This document shows, piece after piece, positions 43,815 through 55,689 of a DNA stretch of 64,000 nt. The translations under genes and the position numbers were made by a program. The notes under the pieces were generated by a model that was not told the DNA's origin, did not search any database, and saw only the letters and a program-made list of their open reading frames with translations. The stretch lies in assembly GCF_900156675.1 (NCBI RefSeq), contig NZ_FTOH01000003.1, forward strand, positions 248,001-312,000, in the 5' to 3' direction. This DNA comes from Thalassolituus maritimus (lineage in GTDB: Bacteria; Pseudomonadota; Gammaproteobacteria; Pseudomonadales; Oceanobacteraceae). Numbering within the stretch: position 1 is the first letter of the stretch; each line of letters opens with the position of its first letter.

Positions 43815-44027
43815 TTGTCGCCAGGGCAATGATAAGTTTCTGGTTCGAGTCAAGTATAGATGGTTCAGATTGTTAACCCGGAGCCTGCGACCAATGTCTG
43901 ACGTTGGAGCCGGGATTTGCTGGTGGTGCGGTTACTGCTAGCATCATCAGGGATACCTCAACCAGTCAACAGTGTAGATATACGGGGTGAAATTGCCGAA
44001 TGCTCTGTCATAAGGCTGTCATGCCAT
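43815..44027. promoter_or_regulatory. Divergent gltA/sdhC control region
   Basis: Part of the 565-nt gap between gltA and sdhC. No gene seen. Activator or repressor sites (such as ArcA or CRP-like) may lie here but none was confirmed by eye. Confidence 0.4.
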
Positions 44028-44056
44028 TTGTAAAACACGGTTACGCTGCTTATAAT
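44028..44056 (+). promoter_or_regulatory. sigma70-type promoter for sdhCDAB
   Basis: TTGTAA (44028-44033), 17-nt spacer, perfect TATAAT (44051-44056). Predicted start near 44063, about 120 nt before the sdhC start. Confidence 0.65.
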
Positions 44057-44184
44057 TTGTCGCGGCGACAAACTTGTGCAAGACTTGTACAGGGAGATCG
44101 TCAACCTTCGTGAGCCTGTGCCCGGGGCCAGTCTGAGTGATTTCGGACAGGAGTTTCGGGCCCATATAAGAGTGTAATAGAGCC

Positions 44185-44559
44185 GTGAATAGCAATAGAC
44201 CTAAAAATCTGGATCTGACTACTATTGAGCTCCCACTTCCTGCCAAGGCGTCCATCCTGCACCGTATTTCTGGCTTTGCTCTGTTTTTTGCAGTGGCCTT
44301 CATGCTCTGTGCACTTGGAGCTTCGCTGGAGTCTGAGCAATCTTTCAATGAGCTGAAAGAAGTAATGAATGGTGGCCTGGCCAAGTTCATCACCTGGGGC
44401 ATTCTGTCTGCTTTGGGTTATCACTTTGTGGCGGGTGTAAAACACCTGTTGATGGATATGGGAATTGGTGAAACCAAAGAAAGCGGTCGTACCGGCGCAA
44501 TCATCACCTTGATTGCCGGTGTCGTAGTGATCGTTCTGGCGGGAGTCTGGGTATGGTAA
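44185..44559 (+). CDS. sdhC: Succinate dehydrogenase cytochrome b556 subunit
   Basis: 124 residues from a GTG at 44185. Begins MNSNRPKNLDLTTIELPLPAKASILHRISGFALFF, the SdhC N-terminus (S...HR.SG), with three membrane segments; heme-ligand His in GYHFVAGVKHLLMDMG. Membrane anchor of complex II, binding heme b and quinone. The stop overlaps the sdhD start by 7 nt. Confidence 0.95.
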   Translation: MNSNRPKNLDLTTIELPLPAKASILHRISGFALFFAVAFMLCALGASLESEQSFNELKEVMNGGLAKFITWGILSALGYHFVAGVKHLLMDMGIGETKESGRTGAIITLIAGVVVIVLAGVWVW

Positions 44560-44903
44560 ACAGTGTTACAAACTTCGGCCGTAGTGGCCTTTACGATTGG
44601 GTGATTCAGCGTCTGTCAGCTGTCATCCTTGCTATTTACACTCTGTTCCTGTTTGGATTCGTAGTCGCTACTCCGGACCTGACTTTTGCTGAGTGGCACG
44701 GTCTTTTTTCTCAGGTGTGGATGAAAGTATTCAGCCTGGCGGCACTGATCTCTATCTGTGCTCACGCCTGGGTTGGTATGTGGACAATTTCCACTGACTA
44801 CATCACCGGGTCGACGTCTCTTCGTTTTATTTTCCAGCTGGTAATGGCAGGTTTCCTGTTCACGTACCTGGTCTGGGGCATCGATATTCTCTGGAGCGTG
44901 TAA
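44553..44903 (+). CDS. sdhD: Succinate dehydrogenase membrane anchor subunit
   Basis: 116 residues, three membrane segments. SdhD motifs: GLYDWVIQRLSAVILAIYTL and ISICAHAWVGMWTISTDY, where the His is the heme ligand and R/D near it form the quinone site. Overlaps sdhC by 7 nt; 3 nt before sdhA. Confidence 0.95.
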   Translation: MVNSVTNFGRSGLYDWVIQRLSAVILAIYTLFLFGFVVATPDLTFAEWHGLFSQVWMKVFSLAALISICAHAWVGMWTISTDYITGSTSLRFIFQLVMAGFLFTYLVWGIDILWSV

Positions 44904-44906
44904 GTC

Positions 44907-46682
44907 ATGAGCAGCAAAATCAGAACTATGTCGTTTGATGCCATCGTAATTGGTGGTGGTGGTGCAGGCATGCGTGCTGCACTGCAGCTGACTGAGTCAG
45001 GTATCAAAACCGCGTGTGTTACTAAAGTATTCCCAACTCGCTCGCACACTGTATCTGCCCAAGGCGGTATCACTTGTGCGATCGCGTCTGCCGATCCGAA
45101 CGATGATTGGCGCTGGCACATGTACGATACCGTTAAGGGTTCCGATTACATCGGCGACCAGGACGCTATCGAATACATGTGTTCCGTAGGCCCTCAGGCG
45201 GTATTCGAGCTTGAGCACATGGGTCTGCCTTTCTCCCGTACTGAAGAAGGCCGTATTTATCAGCGTCCATTCGGTGGCCAGTCGAAAGGTCCTAACGATC
45301 CTACTCAGGCAGCCCGTACCTGTGCAGCTGCTGACCGAACTGGTCACGCGCTTCTGCACGCCCTGTACCAAGGCAACCTGAAAGGCGGTACTACCTTCCT
45401 GAATGAATGGTATGCCGTTGATCTGGTTAAAAATGCTAACGGTCAGGTAGCGGGCGTTATCGCTATCGATATCGAATCTGGCGAAACTGTTTACATCAAA
45501 GCTAAGGCTACTGTACTGGCGACAGGTGGTGCGGGTCGTATCTATCAGTCCACGACCAACGCCCTGATCAACACTGGTGACGGTGTTGGTATGGCGGTTC
45601 GTGCTGGCGTTCCTATGCAAGACATGGAAATGTGGCAGTTCCACCCGACAGGTATTGCGGGTGCTGGTACTCTGGTGACTGAAGGTTGTCGTGGTGAGGG
45701 TGGTTACCTCATCAATAAAGACGGCGAACGTTTCATGGAACGTTATGCACCTAACGCAAAAGACCTTGCTGGTCGTGACGTTGTTGCACGCTCTATGGTT
45801 ATGGAAATCCTTGAAGGCCGCGGTTGTGGTGAAGAAGGCGATCACGTATTCCTGAAGCTGGACCACCTGGGCGAAGAAACCCTGAACGCTAAGCTTCCGG
45901 GTATTCTTGAGCTGTCTCGCACATTTGCGCACGCTGACCCTGTTAAAGAACCAATCCCTGTTGTCCCTACCTGTCACTATATGATGGGTGGTGTTCCAAC
46001 AAACATCGGTGGTCAGGCGCTGACCGTTGATGCGGACGGCAACGACGTTGTTGTTGAAGGTCTCTACGCTGCTGGCGAGATCGCTTGTGTATCTGTACAC
46101 GGTGCGAACCGCCTTGGTGGTAACTCTCTGCTTGACCTGGTTGTATTTGGTCGTGCGGTGGGTCTGCAGGTTGAGCAGAACTTTAAAGATGGTTTCGACT
46201 TTGTTGATCCAACAGAAGAAGACATTGAGCGTGCAATGGCTCGCCTGAATCGTCTGAATACTCAGACTTCTGGTGACAGCGTTGCTGCTGTTCGTGCGGA
46301 TCTTCAGAAAACCATGCAGCTGTACTTCGGTGTATTCCGCGAAGGTCCGAGCATGGAGAAGGGTCTGGAAATGCTCAAAGAAATCGGAGAGCGTGTTAAG
46401 AACACGGTTCTCGACGACAAGAGTAATGCGTTCAATACTGCGCGTATTGAAGCTCTGGAACTGGATAACCTTTACGAAACTGCGTATGCAACTGCGGTTG
46501 CTGCCATTGAACGTAAAGAGTCACGTGGTGCCCACGCCCGTAACGACTTCACCGAGCGTGATGACGAAAACTGGCTGTGTCACTCACTGTACTTCCCGGA
46601 AACCAAGACGATCGGCAAGCGTGCGGTGAACTTCGCGCCTAAGACCGTTGAGGCGTTCCCACCTAAAGTCCGTACCTATTAA
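44907..46682 (+). CDS. sdhA: Succinate dehydrogenase flavoprotein subunit
   Basis: 591 residues. FAD-binding [17 protein letters not shown], covalent-FAD His region [12 protein letters not shown], catalytic [35 protein letters not shown] and [20 protein letters not shown]. Oxidises succinate to fumarate, passing electrons to SdhB. Core gene of the sdhCDAB operon. Confidence 0.98.
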   Translation: MSSKIRTMSFDAIVIGGGGAGMRAALQLTESGIKTACVTKVFPTRSHTVSAQGGITCAIASADPNDDWRWHMYDTVKGSDYIGDQDAIEYMCSVGPQAVFELEHMGLPFSRTEEGRIYQRPFGGQSKGPNDPTQAARTCAAADRTGHALLHALYQGNLKGGTTFLNEWYAVDLVKNANGQVAGVIAIDIESGETVYIKAKATVLATGGAGRIYQSTTNALINTGDGVGMAVRAGVPMQDMEMWQFHPTGIAGAGTLVTEGCRGEGGYLINKDGERFMERYAPNAKDLAGRDVVARSMVMEILEGRGCGEEGDHVFLKLDHLGEETLNAKLPGILELSRTFAHADPVKEPIPVVPTCHYMMGGVPTNIGGQALTVDADGNDVVVEGLYAAGEIACVSVHGANRLGGNSLLDLVVFGRAVGLQVEQNFKDGFDFVDPTEEDIERAMARLNRLNTQTSGDSVAAVRADLQKTMQLYFGVFREGPSMEKGLEMLKEIGERVKNTVLDDKSNAFNTARIEALELDNLYETAYATAVAAIERKESRGAHARNDFTERDDENWLCHSLYFPETKTIGKRAVNFAPKTVEAFPPKVRTY

Positions 46683-46697
46683 GAGGGGAGTGTTGAT

Positions 46698-47408
46698 ATG
46701 TTAGTTAGTGTTTATCGTTACAACCCTGAGAAGGATGAAGCCCCATACATGCAGGATTACGAAATTACCATCCCAGGTGGTAAAGACGTAATGGTGCTGG
46801 ATGTGCTGCACCTGGTTAAGGAACAGGACGTTTCTGTTGCTTACCGCCGCTCATGCCGTGAAGGTGTGTGTGGTTCTGATGGTATGAACATCAATGGTAA
46901 GAATGGTCTGGCGTGTATTACTCCGATTTCTGAAGCGACCAAAGGCAAAATGGACAAGCTGGTTCTGCGCCCGCTGCCAGGCATGCCTGTAATCCGCGAC
47001 CTGGTTATCGACATGTCGCTGTTCTATCAGCAGTATGAGAAGATCAAGCCGTACCTGCATAACGATACTCCGGCGCCAGCTATTGAGCGTCTGCAGTCGC
47101 CAGAAGAGCGTGCGAAGCTCGATGGTCTGTATGAGTGTATCCTGTGTGCATGTTGTTCAACGTCTTGTCCTTCATTCTGGTGGAACCCAGACAAGTTCGT
47201 TGGTCCAGCAGGTCTTCTTCAGGCTTATCGTTTCCTGGCAGACAGCCGAGATACGTCAACTGAAGAGCGATTGGCAGGTTTGAGCGATCCGTTCTCAGTA
47301 TTCCGTTGCCGCGGAATCATGAACTGTGTCAATGTCTGCCCGAAGGGTCTGAACCCAACACGCGCCATTGGACACATCCGTAACATGCTGCTGTCACAGC
47401 AGGTGTAA
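46698..47408 (+). CDS. sdhB: Succinate dehydrogenase iron-sulfur subunit
   Basis: 236 residues. Three cluster regions: CREGVCGSDGMNINGKNGLAC (2Fe-2S), CILCACCSTSCPSFWW (4Fe-4S) and CRGIMNCVNVCPKGLNP (3Fe-4S). Carries electrons from SdhA to quinone. GGGGAG-type ribosome site just before the ATG. Confidence 0.98.
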   Translation: MLVSVYRYNPEKDEAPYMQDYEITIPGGKDVMVLDVLHLVKEQDVSVAYRRSCREGVCGSDGMNINGKNGLACITPISEATKGKMDKLVLRPLPGMPVIRDLVIDMSLFYQQYEKIKPYLHNDTPAPAIERLQSPEERAKLDGLYECILCACCSTSCPSFWWNPDKFVGPAGLLQAYRFLADSRDTSTEERLAGLSDPFSVFRCRGIMNCVNVCPKGLNPTRAIGHIRNMLLSQQV

Positions 47409-47435
47409 CGGTACCACTTCCGACCGGTGGTATGA

Positions 47436-47472
47436 GACGTAAGTCGGGTTGGACATACAACCCGCTTACGTC
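47436..47472 (+). terminator. Stable hairpin between sdhB and sucA
   Basis: Inverted repeat GACGTAAG-t-CGGGTTG / CAACCCGCTTACGTC with a 6-nt loop (one bulge), followed by a weak T-rich stretch. May attenuate read-through from sdh into suc or stabilise the sdh mRNA 3' end. Confidence 0.5.
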
Positions 47473-47675
47473 GACAATTTTATTCGCAATGGAACCCAAA
47501 AAGTCCCATTGTTGACTAAGCTAGTTTACAGTTGAGGGAACCGGGCATCCCGGTGCTACCTCAGAGGCCTTGCGATCTATCCGATCGACCCTCTACTTCG
47601 CCTTGTGCTAGAGTCGGTGCATGCATCTCTGTGGTGGCATTCCCTTGTTCAGAAATTGACACAGGGTGGTCATAC
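47473..47675 (+). promoter_or_regulatory. sdhB-sucA intergenic region
   Basis: About 200 nt with no supported gene; an open frame here extends sucA upstream but lacks family similarity. May contain a separate suc promoter, not identified by eye. Confidence 0.35.
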
Positions 47676-50513
47676 ATGCACGAACTGACAATGGAGCAAC
47701 TATGGAGCACTTCGCAGCTAGCGGGTGGTAATGTTGCTTACATCGAGGAGTTGTTCGAAACCTATCTCCGCGATCCAAACGAAGTGCCCGAAGAGTGGCG
47801 CAACTATTTCGACAAACTCCCTCGCGTTGACGAAAACAGCACCGTCGACACCCCGCATAAGCCCATCCGGGATCAATTTCTACTCATTTCAAAGAATCAG
47901 CGTCGCGCTAAGCCTATGATGTCCGCGCCAGTGAGCAGCGAACACGAGCGCAAGCAGATGAAAGTGCTGCAGCTGATCAACGCGTATCGTGGCCGTGGTC
48001 ACCAGCACGCTAAGCTTGACCCTCTGGCGTTGATGACTCGCGAGACTGTACCTGACCTTGATCTGCATTTTCATGGTCTGACTCGCTCTGATCTAGACAC
48101 AGTGTTTCAGACAGGGAATCTGTTTGTCGGTCAGGATCAGGCAACACTGAAAGAAATCATTGATGCGTTAGAAACCACTTATTGCGGAACGGTGGGTGCT
48201 GAATACATGCACATCGTTAACACCGCAGAGCAGCGCTGGTTCCAGCAGCGTCTCGAAAGCGTCCGCTCTCACCCGAAATACGGTGAAGAAATCAAAATGC
48301 ACCTGCTGGAGCGTCTGACGGCTGCAGAAGGCCTGGAAAAATACCTGGGCTCTCGTTATCCAGGTGTTAAGCGTTTCGGCCTGGAAGGTGGTGAGTCTCT
48401 TATCCCGTTAATGGATGAGCTGATTCAGCGCAGCGGTACTTACGGTGCAAAAGAGATCGTGATCGGTATGGCCCACCGAGGCCGACTGAATACCCTGATT
48501 AACACACTGGGTAAGAAAACCTCAGATCTTTTCGATGAGTTTGATGGTAAAGCAGAATACGAATCTCACGGCGACGTGAAATATCACCAGGGCTTCTCCT
48601 CGAACGTGATGACACCGGGCGGTGAAGTTCACTTGGCTCTGGCATTCAACCCATCTCACCTTGAGATTGTTTCTCCAGTAGTTGAGGGTTCGGTGCGTGC
48701 ACGTCAGGACCGTCGTAGTGACCCTGTAGGTGAAAAGGTGGTTCCTGTCAGTATCCATGGTGACTCAGCATTCGCGGGTCAGGGTGTTGTTATGGAGACA
48801 TTCCAGATGTCTCAGACACGCGCTTACAAAACCGGCGGTACTGTTCACATCGTCATTAACAACCAGGTCGGTTTTACGACTTCTAAGCGTGAAGATACCC
48901 GCTCAACGGAATACTGCACTGACGTGGCAAAAATGGTCGAAGCGCCAATTCTGCACGTGAATGGTGATGACCCTGAAGCCGTTCTTTTCGTTACTCAGCT
49001 GGCCGTTGATTACCGTAACGAGTTCCGTAAAGACGTAGTGATTGACCTTGTCTGCTATCGCCGTCGCGGACACAACGAAGCTGACGAGCCATCAGGTACT
49101 CAGCCGCTGATGTACTCGAAAATTAAGAGCCACCCGACAACCCGTACACTTTACGCGAAGCGTCTGGTTGAAGAGGGCGTCCTGACTGAAGACACCAGTA
49201 AGCAGCTCGAAGAAGAGTACCGACTGGCTCTGGATAATGGTCTTCACGTGGTTAAGTCCTTGGTTAAGGAGCCGAACAAAGAATTGTTCGTCGACTGGAG
49301 TCCGTACCTCGGCCATGAGTGGACGACCAAAGGCGATACTAAGTTTGATATGAAGCAGCTGCAGGAACTCGCGCATCAGCTTCAGGAACCGCCAGAAGGC
49401 TTTGCAGTACAGCGTCAGGTCGGCAAGATTCTTGAGGACCGTCGTAAGATGGCTGCTGGCGCTCTGCCGATCAACTGGGGTTTCGCAGAAACCATGGCGT
49501 ACGCCACTCTGATTAAACAGGGCTACGGAATCCGCCTGACAGGGCAGGACGTTGGTCGCGGTACTTTCTCTCACCGTCATGCCGTGCTGCATAACCAGAA
49601 AGACGCGAGCACTCATGTGCCGCTTCAGCATATTGAAGAAGGTCAGCCGAAGTTCGATATCTACGACTCGCTTCTCTCTGAAGAAGCCGTACTGGCATTT
49701 GAATACGGCTATGCAACCACGACACCAGGGACTCTGGTTATCTGGGAAGCGCAGTTTGGTGACTTTGCCAACGGTGCGCAGGTGGTATTCGACCAGTTTA
49801 TTTCGTCGGGTGAACACAAGTGGGGCCGTCTGTGTGGTCTGACTATGCTGCTGCCACACGGCTACGAAGGCCAGGGCCCAGAGCACTCGTCTGCGCGTCT
49901 TGAACGTTATTTGCAGCTTTGTGCAGAACACAATGTTCAGATCTGTGTGCCTTCAACACCGGCGCAGGTTTACCATATGCTACGTCGTCAGATGATTCGC
50001 CCGCTGCGTAAGCCAATGGTTGTGATGTCGCCTAAGTCGTTACTGCGCCATAAGTTGGCAACCAGTACGCTTGAAGAGCTGGCTGAAGGCCGCTTCCGTA
50101 CTTGTCTCGACGAAATTGATGATATTAATCCGAAAAAAGTCCGCAGAATTTTGCTCTGTTCCGGTAAGGTCTACTACGATTTACTTGAACGCCGCCGCGC
50201 GGAAGAGATCGACGATATTGCGATCATTCGGATTGAGCAGATTTATCCGTTTCCTCATAACTTCCTCGGTAAGATTCTGGAGCCATACAAAGGCGCCAAG
50301 GACATTTACTGGGTACAGGAGGAACCGATGAACATGGGCGCCTGGTACAGCAGCCAGCACCATATGCGCAAAGTCGCGCATGACCTGAATCCAAAATGGC
50401 ATCTTGAGTACGCAGGGCGTGATCACTCTGCGTCTCCAGCTGCTGGTTATATGGCGCTCCATCTGGAGCAACAGGAAAAATTAATCCGTGACGCTCTGGA
50501 TCTCCAGGGCTGA
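47676..50513 (+). CDS. sucA: 2-oxoglutarate dehydrogenase E1 component
   Basis: 945 residues from ATG 47676 with AGGGTGG 7 nt upstream (E. coli SucA has 933). The start [34 protein letters not shown] is the typical SucA N-terminus that docks to E2. Thiamine-diphosphate region [55 protein letters not shown]-terminal [30 protein letters not shown]. Decarboxylates 2-oxoglutarate and loads the succinyl group onto the E2 lipoyl arm. 29 nt before sucB. Confidence 0.97.
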   Translation: MHELTMEQLWSTSQLAGGNVAYIEELFETYLRDPNEVPEEWRNYFDKLPRVDENSTVDTPHKPIRDQFLLISKNQRRAKPMMSAPVSSEHERKQMKVLQLINAYRGRGHQHAKLDPLALMTRETVPDLDLHFHGLTRSDLDTVFQTGNLFVGQDQATLKEIIDALETTYCGTVGAEYMHIVNTAEQRWFQQRLESVRSHPKYGEEIKMHLLERLTAAEGLEKYLGSRYPGVKRFGLEGGESLIPLMDELIQRSGTYGAKEIVIGMAHRGRLNTLINTLGKKTSDLFDEFDGKAEYESHGDVKYHQGFSSNVMTPGGEVHLALAFNPSHLEIVSPVVEGSVRARQDRRSDPVGEKVVPVSIHGDSAFAGQGVVMETFQMSQTRAYKTGGTVHIVINNQVGFTTSKREDTRSTEYCTDVAKMVEAPILHVNGDDPEAVLFVTQLAVDYRNEFRKDVVIDLVCYRRRGHNEADEPSGTQPLMYSKIKSHPTTRTLYAKRLVEEGVLTEDTSKQLEEEYRLALDNGLHVVKSLVKEPNKELFVDWSPYLGHEWTTKGDTKFDMKQLQELAHQLQEPPEGFAVQRQVGKILEDRRKMAAGALPINWGFAETMAYATLIKQGYGIRLTGQDVGRGTFSHRHAVLHNQKDASTHVPLQHIEEGQPKFDIYDSLLSEEAVLAFEYGYATTTPGTLVIWEAQFGDFANGAQVVFDQFISSGEHKWGRLCGLTMLLPHGYEGQGPEHSSARLERYLQLCAEHNVQICVPSTPAQVYHMLRRQMIRPLRKPMVVMSPKSLLRHKLATSTLEELAEGRFRTCLDEIDDINPKKVRRILLCSGKVYYDLLERRRAEEIDDIAIIRIEQIYPFPHNFLGKILEPYKGAKDIYWVQEEPMNMGAWYSSQHHMRKVAHDLNPKWHLEYAGRDHSASPAAGYMALHLEQQEKLIRDALDLQG

Positions 50514-50542
50514 CGTATCGCAGGAACTCTAAGGAAAATCGA

Positions 50543-51790
50543 ATGAGCATCGAAATTAAGGCACCCACCTTTCCTGAATCTGTCGCTGATGGCACTGTGG
50601 CAACCTGGCACAAAAAACCGGGTGAACCCATCCAGCGCGACGAGCTTCTGGTGGATATTGAAACGGATAAAGTCGTACTCGAAGTTGTCGCTCCTGCGGA
50701 CGGTTCATTAAAAACCGTTCATAAAGAAGAGGGCGATGTGGTTCTGAGTGACGAAGTGCTGGCAATCTTTGAAGAGGGCGCGGTGGATGCTGCGTCTTCT
50801 TCAGCGCCTGCTGAAACCGAGTCGGCGCCTGCTGAAACTGCAGAAGCATCTGATGATGGTGACATCATCATGAGCCCGGCTGCGCGTAAGCTGGTTGAAG
50901 AAAATGACATTGCTCCGTCAACCATTAAGGCGACTGGCAAAGACGGTCGTGTTACTAAAGAAGATGTCGTTAATCATCTGAAGGGTGGTTCTGCACCGTC
51001 GCCTGCCGCTGCTCCAGAACCAAAAGCAGAAGCGCCTAAGTCGGCACCTGCTGCACTTGCCGCCGCTGCACCTATGGCTGATGAAGGTGACCGCATTGAG
51101 AAACGTGTTCCTATGACTCGTCTCCGTGCAACCATCGCTCGTCGCTTGGTCGAGGCGCAACAGAACGCAGCCATGCTCACGACCTACAACGAAGTGAACA
51201 TGGGCCCGGTTATGGAACTGCGTAAAAAGTACAAAGATACTTTTGAAAAAGCGCACGGTGTGAAACTCGGTTTCATGTCTTTCTTCGTGAAGGCAGCTAC
51301 TGAAGCCCTGAAGCGTTTCCCTGCGGTTAACGCATCTATCGATGGTAACGACATGGTTTACCACGGATATCAGGATATCGGTGTCGCCGTTTCTACTGAA
51401 CGCGGTCTGGTTGTTCCAGTTCTGCGTGATACTGACAGCATGGGTCTGGCGGAAATTGAAAGCACTATTGGTGATTTCGGTAAGCGTGGCCGCGAAGGTA
51501 AGTTGGGCATCAATGATATGCAGGGTGGCACCTTTACCATCACAAATGGTGGTATTTTCGGGTCACTGATGTCGACGCCTATTCTGAATCCTCCTCAAAC
51601 TGCTATTCTGGGAATGCACAAAATTCAGGAACGTCCGATGGCAGTGAATGGTGAAGTTGTTATTCAGCCAATGATGTATCTTGCTCTGTCATACGATCAC
51701 AGAATGATCGATGGCAAAGAAGCAGTACAGTTCCTGGTAACCATTAAAGAGTTGCTCGAAGATCCAGCGCGTCTGTTGCTGGATATCTGA
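50543..51790 (+). CDS. sucB: 2-oxoglutarate dehydrogenase E2, dihydrolipoyl succinyltransferase
   Basis: 415 residues. Lipoyl domain (1-77; [12 protein letters not shown] with the lipoyl Lys), Ala/Pro/Glu-rich linkers, an E3-binding domain at about 108-145 ([22 protein letters not shown]), then the catalytic domain ending [16 protein letters not shown] (His/Asp). Single lipoyl domain. Transfers the succinyl group to CoA and forms the complex core with SucA and Lpd. Confidence 0.97.
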   Translation: MSIEIKAPTFPESVADGTVATWHKKPGEPIQRDELLVDIETDKVVLEVVAPADGSLKTVHKEEGDVVLSDEVLAIFEEGAVDAASSSAPAETESAPAETAEASDDGDIIMSPAARKLVEENDIAPSTIKATGKDGRVTKEDVVNHLKGGSAPSPAAAPEPKAEAPKSAPAALAAAAPMADEGDRIEKRVPMTRLRATIARRLVEAQQNAAMLTTYNEVNMGPVMELRKKYKDTFEKAHGVKLGFMSFFVKAATEALKRFPAVNASIDGNDMVYHGYQDIGVAVSTERGLVVPVLRDTDSMGLAEIESTIGDFGKRGREGKLGINDMQGGTFTITNGGIFGSLMSTPILNPPQTAILGMHKIQERPMAVNGEVVIQPMMYLALSYDHRMIDGKEAVQFLVTIKELLEDPARLLLDI

Positions 51791-51809
51791 TAGGGTCTCG
51801 GAAATTTAA

Positions 51810-53261
<1,452 letters not shown>

Positions 53262-53298
53262 GCTGGTCTATGCACCACAGTGTGCAGGACATAATACT

Positions 53299-53326
53299 AA
53301 AGCCCGGTTTACCGGGCTTTTTTTTT
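53299..53326 (+). terminator. Terminator after lpdA
   Basis: Stem AAAGCCCGGT/ACCGGGCTTT with a long T-run (53317-53326) directly after. It separates sucAB-lpd from sucCD. Confidence 0.85.
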
Positions 53327-53502
53327 GTGGCTTTATTACAACCTGTCTAAACTGTAACAGCGACGGTGGATTGGCCCCTTATTTCTCTAATCAGAAAATC
53401 AGGACTATCTTTTCCACACAAGTTTCTGAAATGGCGGAACCCATACAATGTGTCTCCGTCAGACAAGACCTGAACGTTAAATTGTAAGAACAGGACAAAG
53501 CG
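53327..53502 (+). promoter_or_regulatory. sucC upstream region
   Basis: About 175 nt after a strong terminator with no gene; must carry a sucCD promoter. A purine-rich AAGAACAGGACAAAGCG leads into the sucC ATG. Confidence 0.45.
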
Positions 53503-54669
53503 ATGAACCTACACGAATATCAGGGTAAGCAGCTGTTCGCTCAGTACGGCCTGCCAGTCTCAAAAGGAGTGGCGGCAAAAACAGCGGAAGAGGCAGCTGC
53601 AGCAGCCGACACAATCGGTGGCGACCGTTGGGTCGTAAAAGCACAGGTACATGCGGGTGGTCGCGGTAAGGCCGGTGGTGTGAAACTGGTCAGCTCAAAA
53701 GAAGAGATCAGCGATTTTGCTAATCAGTGGCTGGGTAAAAACCTGGTGACCTATCAGACAGATGAAAACGGCCAGCCGGTTTCTCGCATTCTGGTTGAAT
53801 CCTGCACAGATATTGATCAGGAACTCTACCTCGGTGCCGTTGTTGATCGTTCTTCCCGTCGTGTTGTGTTCATGGCATCGACCGAAGGTGGTGTGGAGAT
53901 TGAGAAAGTCGCACACGAAACACCTGAAAAAATCCTGAAAGCCGAGATTGATCCCTTAGTAGGCGCGCAGCCGTACCAAGGTCGGGACCTGGCCTTTAAA
54001 TTGGGCCTTGAAGGTAAGCAGGTCAGTCAGTTTGTTAAAATCTTCCTTGGTCTGTCTAAGTTATTCCACGAAAAAGATCTCGCTCTGCTGGAAATTAACC
54101 CTCTGGTAGTTACCAATGAGGGCGACCTTCACTGCCTCGATGCGAAAATTAACATCGACAGCAATGCTGTGTATCGGCACAAAGATCTGCAGGAAATGCA
54201 CGATCCTTCTCAGGAAGATGAACGTGAAGCACACGCAGCGAAATTCGAACTTAACTATGTCGCCCTTGATGGCAACATTGGTTGTATGGTGAACGGTGCT
54301 GGTCTGGCGATGGGTACCATGGACATCGTTAAGTTGCACGGTGGCCAGCCTGCGAACTTCCTGGATGTGGGCGGCGGCGCGACGAAAGAACGTGTTGTTG
54401 AAGCATTCAAAATTATTCTCTCCGACGAAAATGTCAGCGCCGTACTGATCAATATTTTCGGCGGTATTGTACGCTGCGACATGATCGCTGAAGGCGTAAT
54501 CGGGGCGGTAAAAGAAGTCGGTGTAAAAGTGCCGGTGGTTGTACGTCTCGAAGGTAACAATGCAGAACTGGGTTCTAAAGTTCTGGCTGAAAGTGGTTTA
54601 AATATTATTGCAGCAACCAGCCTTGCGGATGCTGCAGAGCAAGCGGTTAAAGCTGCGGGGGGCAAATAA
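53503..54669 (+). CDS. sucC: Succinyl-CoA synthetase beta subunit (ADP/GDP-forming)
   Basis: 388 residues, standard length. ATP-grasp fold: [63 protein letters not shown] (metal site) and [24 protein letters not shown]. Works with SucD to make ATP/GTP from succinyl-CoA. Stop overlaps the sucD start by 1 nt. Confidence 0.98.
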   Translation: MNLHEYQGKQLFAQYGLPVSKGVAAKTAEEAAAAADTIGGDRWVVKAQVHAGGRGKAGGVKLVSSKEEISDFANQWLGKNLVTYQTDENGQPVSRILVESCTDIDQELYLGAVVDRSSRRVVFMASTEGGVEIEKVAHETPEKILKAEIDPLVGAQPYQGRDLAFKLGLEGKQVSQFVKIFLGLSKLFHEKDLALLEINPLVVTNEGDLHCLDAKINIDSNAVYRHKDLQEMHDPSQEDEREAHAAKFELNYVALDGNIGCMVNGAGLAMGTMDIVKLHGGQPANFLDVGGGATKERVVEAFKIILSDENVSAVLINIFGGIVRCDMIAEGVIGAVKEVGVKVPVVVRLEGNNAELGSKVLAESGLNIIAATSLADAAEQAVKAAGGK

Positions 54670-55541
54670 TGAGTATTTTAATTAATAAAGATACCAAGGT
54701 TATTTGTCAGGGCTTCACTGGCTCTCAAGGTACCTTCCATTCTGAGCAGGCCATTGAATACGGCACAAAGATGGTTGGTGGTGTTACACCGGGTAAAGGT
54801 GGCACTGAGCACCTTGGTCTTCCGGTGTTTAATACTGTCGCTGAGGCGGTTGACGCTACAGGGGCTGAAGCGTCTGTGATTTATGTACCTGCGCCGTTCT
54901 GTAAGGACTCAATCCTTGAGGCGGCAAATGCCGGTATCAAACTGATCGTTTGTATTACTGAAGGCATTCCTACTCTGGATATGCTGGATGCAAAAGTTAA
55001 GTGCGATGAGCTTGGTGTGCAGCTGATCGGTCCGAACTGCCCAGGGGTTATTACTCCGGGAGAATGTAAGATCGGTATTATGCCTGGTCATATTCACCTG
55101 CCAGGCAAAGTGGGTATTGTATCCCGCTCAGGTACTCTGACTTACGAAGCGGTTAAGCAAACCACTGACGAAGGTTTCGGCCAGTCGACCTGTGTTGGTA
55201 TCGGTGGTGACCCGATCCCTGGCTCAAACTTCATTGATATCCTGAAAATGTTCCAGGAAGACCCTGCCACTGAAGCCATCGTAATGATCGGTGAAATTGG
55301 TGGTACCGCCGAAGAAGAGGCGGCAGCTTTCATCAAAGAGAACGTGACCAAGCCTGTGGTTTCTTACATCGCAGGGGTGACTGCACCTCCTGGTAAACGC
55401 ATGGGCCATGCCGGCGCGATTATCTCGGGCGGTAAAGGCACTGCCGACGAGAAATTCGCAGCGCTCAATGATGCTGGTGTAGCAACCTGTAAGAGCCTTG
55501 CTGATATCGGTAAGACACTGAAGGAACTGACTGGCTGGTAA
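54669..55541 (+). CDS. sucD: Succinyl-CoA synthetase alpha subunit
   Basis: 290 residues. CoA-binding [41 protein letters not shown], and the phospho-His region [18 protein letters not shown]. Carries the phosphohistidine intermediate. Overlaps sucC at the TAATG junction; a terminator follows. Confidence 0.98.
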   Translation: MSILINKDTKVICQGFTGSQGTFHSEQAIEYGTKMVGGVTPGKGGTEHLGLPVFNTVAEAVDATGAEASVIYVPAPFCKDSILEAANAGIKLIVCITEGIPTLDMLDAKVKCDELGVQLIGPNCPGVITPGECKIGIMPGHIHLPGKVGIVSRSGTLTYEAVKQTTDEGFGQSTCVGIGGDPIPGSNFIDILKMFQEDPATEAIVMIGEIGGTAEEEAAAFIKENVTKPVVSYIAGVTAPPGKRMGHAGAIISGGKGTADEKFAALNDAGVATCKSLADIGKTLKELTGW

Positions 55542-55565
55542 GTCTTAGCTGAAGTCAGACGATAT

Positions 55566-55602
55566 AAAAGCCCGCCACTGTTTCAGTCGCGGGCTTTTTT
55601 AT
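55566..55602 (+). terminator. Terminator after sucD
   Basis: Stem AAAAGCCCGC.ACTG / CAGT..GCGGGCTTTT with T-run, 25 nt after sucD. Confidence 0.8.
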
Positions 55603-55689
55603 TTTAAGAGCAACCGCGATTCTATCCCTAAGTCGAATAGGCGCTGTTAGTCGACTTTCGTATTCTGAACGAATACTTGGAGGTGGCTA

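Noticed and set aside
44997-46100. Long open frame (367 codons) antisense to sdhA
   Set aside because: It lies wholly inside the strongly recognised sdhA; the product is rich in Thr/Val/Arg as expected from a codon shadow, and has no ribosome site or domain.
47532-47675. Upstream extension of sucA from an earlier ATG
   Set aside because: The extra 48 residues (Cys/Pro/Ser-rich) do not match SucA; ribosome site AGGGTGG fits ATG 47676.
49092-49931. Open frame (279 codons) antisense to sucA
   Set aside because: Shadow of sucA; no recognisable domain or start signal.
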